Shown here one piece after another: positions 6,233 to 6,352 of a stretch of DNA of 6,352 nucleotides (positions within the stretch are counted from its first letter, which is position 1; the number at the start of each line of letters is the position of its first letter). Source of the stretch: Spirochaetaceae bacterium (GTDB lineage: Bacteria > Spirochaetota > Spirochaetia > DSM-2461); contig JAEINM010000251.1 of assembly GCA_016342385.1 (NCBI GenBank), positions 1 through 6,352 of the forward strand, given 5' to 3'. The notes under the pieces are model-generated. The model saw only the letters and a program-made list of their open reading frames with translations, did no database searches and was not told the DNA's origin. A program made the position numbers and the translations under genes.

Positions 6233-6352
6233 CTAAATATCATCAGATATAATAGAATTATTATCTGGGTAAAATCTACTTTTTAAAAAGATTAATGTTA
6301 TTATCAAAAAAGATATTAAAGAATTTTGCAAAGAATAAAAAGTAAAATAATG
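6233..6352 (-). CDS. C-terminal end of a probable integral membrane protein (5' end outside window)
   Basis: Reading the minus strand from base 6352, the frame is open for 39 codons and ends at TAG (6235-6233). The visible peptide has a hydrophobic stretch, 'SLISFLIITLIFLK' (residues 11-24), then a short polar tail 'SRFYPDNNSIISDDI'. This looks like a last transmembrane helix with a cytoplasmic or periplasmic tail. It ends 31 bases before the GT2 start on the same strand, as expected for an upstream operon member. In such loci the likely identities are the Wzy polymerase or Wzx flippase, but the fragment has no diagnostic motif. A second minus-strand frame is also open to 6276 and is hydrophobic, so frame choice is not certain. 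Confidence 0.5.
   Translation of the reverse strand, partial: HYFTFYSLQNSLISFLIITLIFLKSRFYPDNNSIISDDI

Noticed and set aside
6276..6350. Alternative minus-strand open frame at the right edge ending at TAG 6278-6276
   Set aside because: It is shorter, ends farther from the next gene, and its product is a less convincing membrane-protein end than the frame ending at 6233, though it cannot be fully excluded.
1..6352. Insertion sequence, CRISPR, tRNA, riboswitch or phage elements
   Set aside because: No transposase, long terminal repeats, regularly spaced repeats or tRNA-like cloverleaf were seen, and gaps between genes are all below 110 bases.

Overview
The window is a piece of a Gram-negative surface-polysaccharide locus (O-antigen, capsule or similar glycan), with every base either coding or in a gap shorter than 100 bases. 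The Gram-negative assignment is an inference. It rests on a Wzz-type chain-length regulator with two membrane segments and no kinase domain, a lipid-linked GlcNAc 4-epimerase of the Gnu type, and GtrA/GtrB-type lipid-carrier genes. I cannot name the genus. Starts include GTG as well as ATG, and composition is uneven. By hand count of 60-base lines, the left-hand plus-strand genes are moderately GC-rich (33/60 at 961-1020, 26/60 at 1321-1380), while the right-hand minus-strand genes are AT-rich (15/60 at 4081-4140, 17/60 at 5701-5760, 15/60 at 6001-6060).

Left block, plus strand (2-1669): the 3' end of a GT4 glycosyltransferase, then a GtrA-family small membrane protein, then a GtrB/DPM1-like family 2 glycosyltransferase with two C-terminal membrane helices. 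The three overlap by 14 and 4 bases, so they are almost certainly one transcript entering from outside the window.

Right block, minus strand (6352 down to 1639): the last 39 codons of a probable membrane protein (too short to stand out as an ORF), a family 2 glycosyltransferase, a Gnu-like epimerase, a Wzz-like chain-length protein, and a polytopic GT-C-type glycosyltransferase. Gaps are 31, 108, 81 and 45 bases. The last gene runs head-on into the gtrB-like gene and the two coding regions overlap tail-to-tail by 31 bases.

Proposed joint working (inference from families): the Gnu-like enzyme would convert GlcNAc-PP-undecaprenol to GalNAc-PP-undecaprenol as the first sugar of the repeat unit. 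The GT4 and GT2 enzymes would extend it in the cytoplasm, and the Wzz-like protein would set chain length in the periplasm. The GtrB-like enzyme would make an undecaprenyl-phosphate sugar, the GtrA-like protein would help move it across the membrane, and the GT-C protein would use it as donor to decorate the glycan. That makes a complete three-part Gtr-type module split across two convergent operons. I see no phage, insertion sequence, CRISPR, tRNA or rRNA, and no sign of a wholly new system. The most notable points are the convergent split Gtr module with overlapping 3' ends, the Gnu-like epimerase with its misleading upstream TTG start, and a nine-base homopolymer in the GT-C gene.
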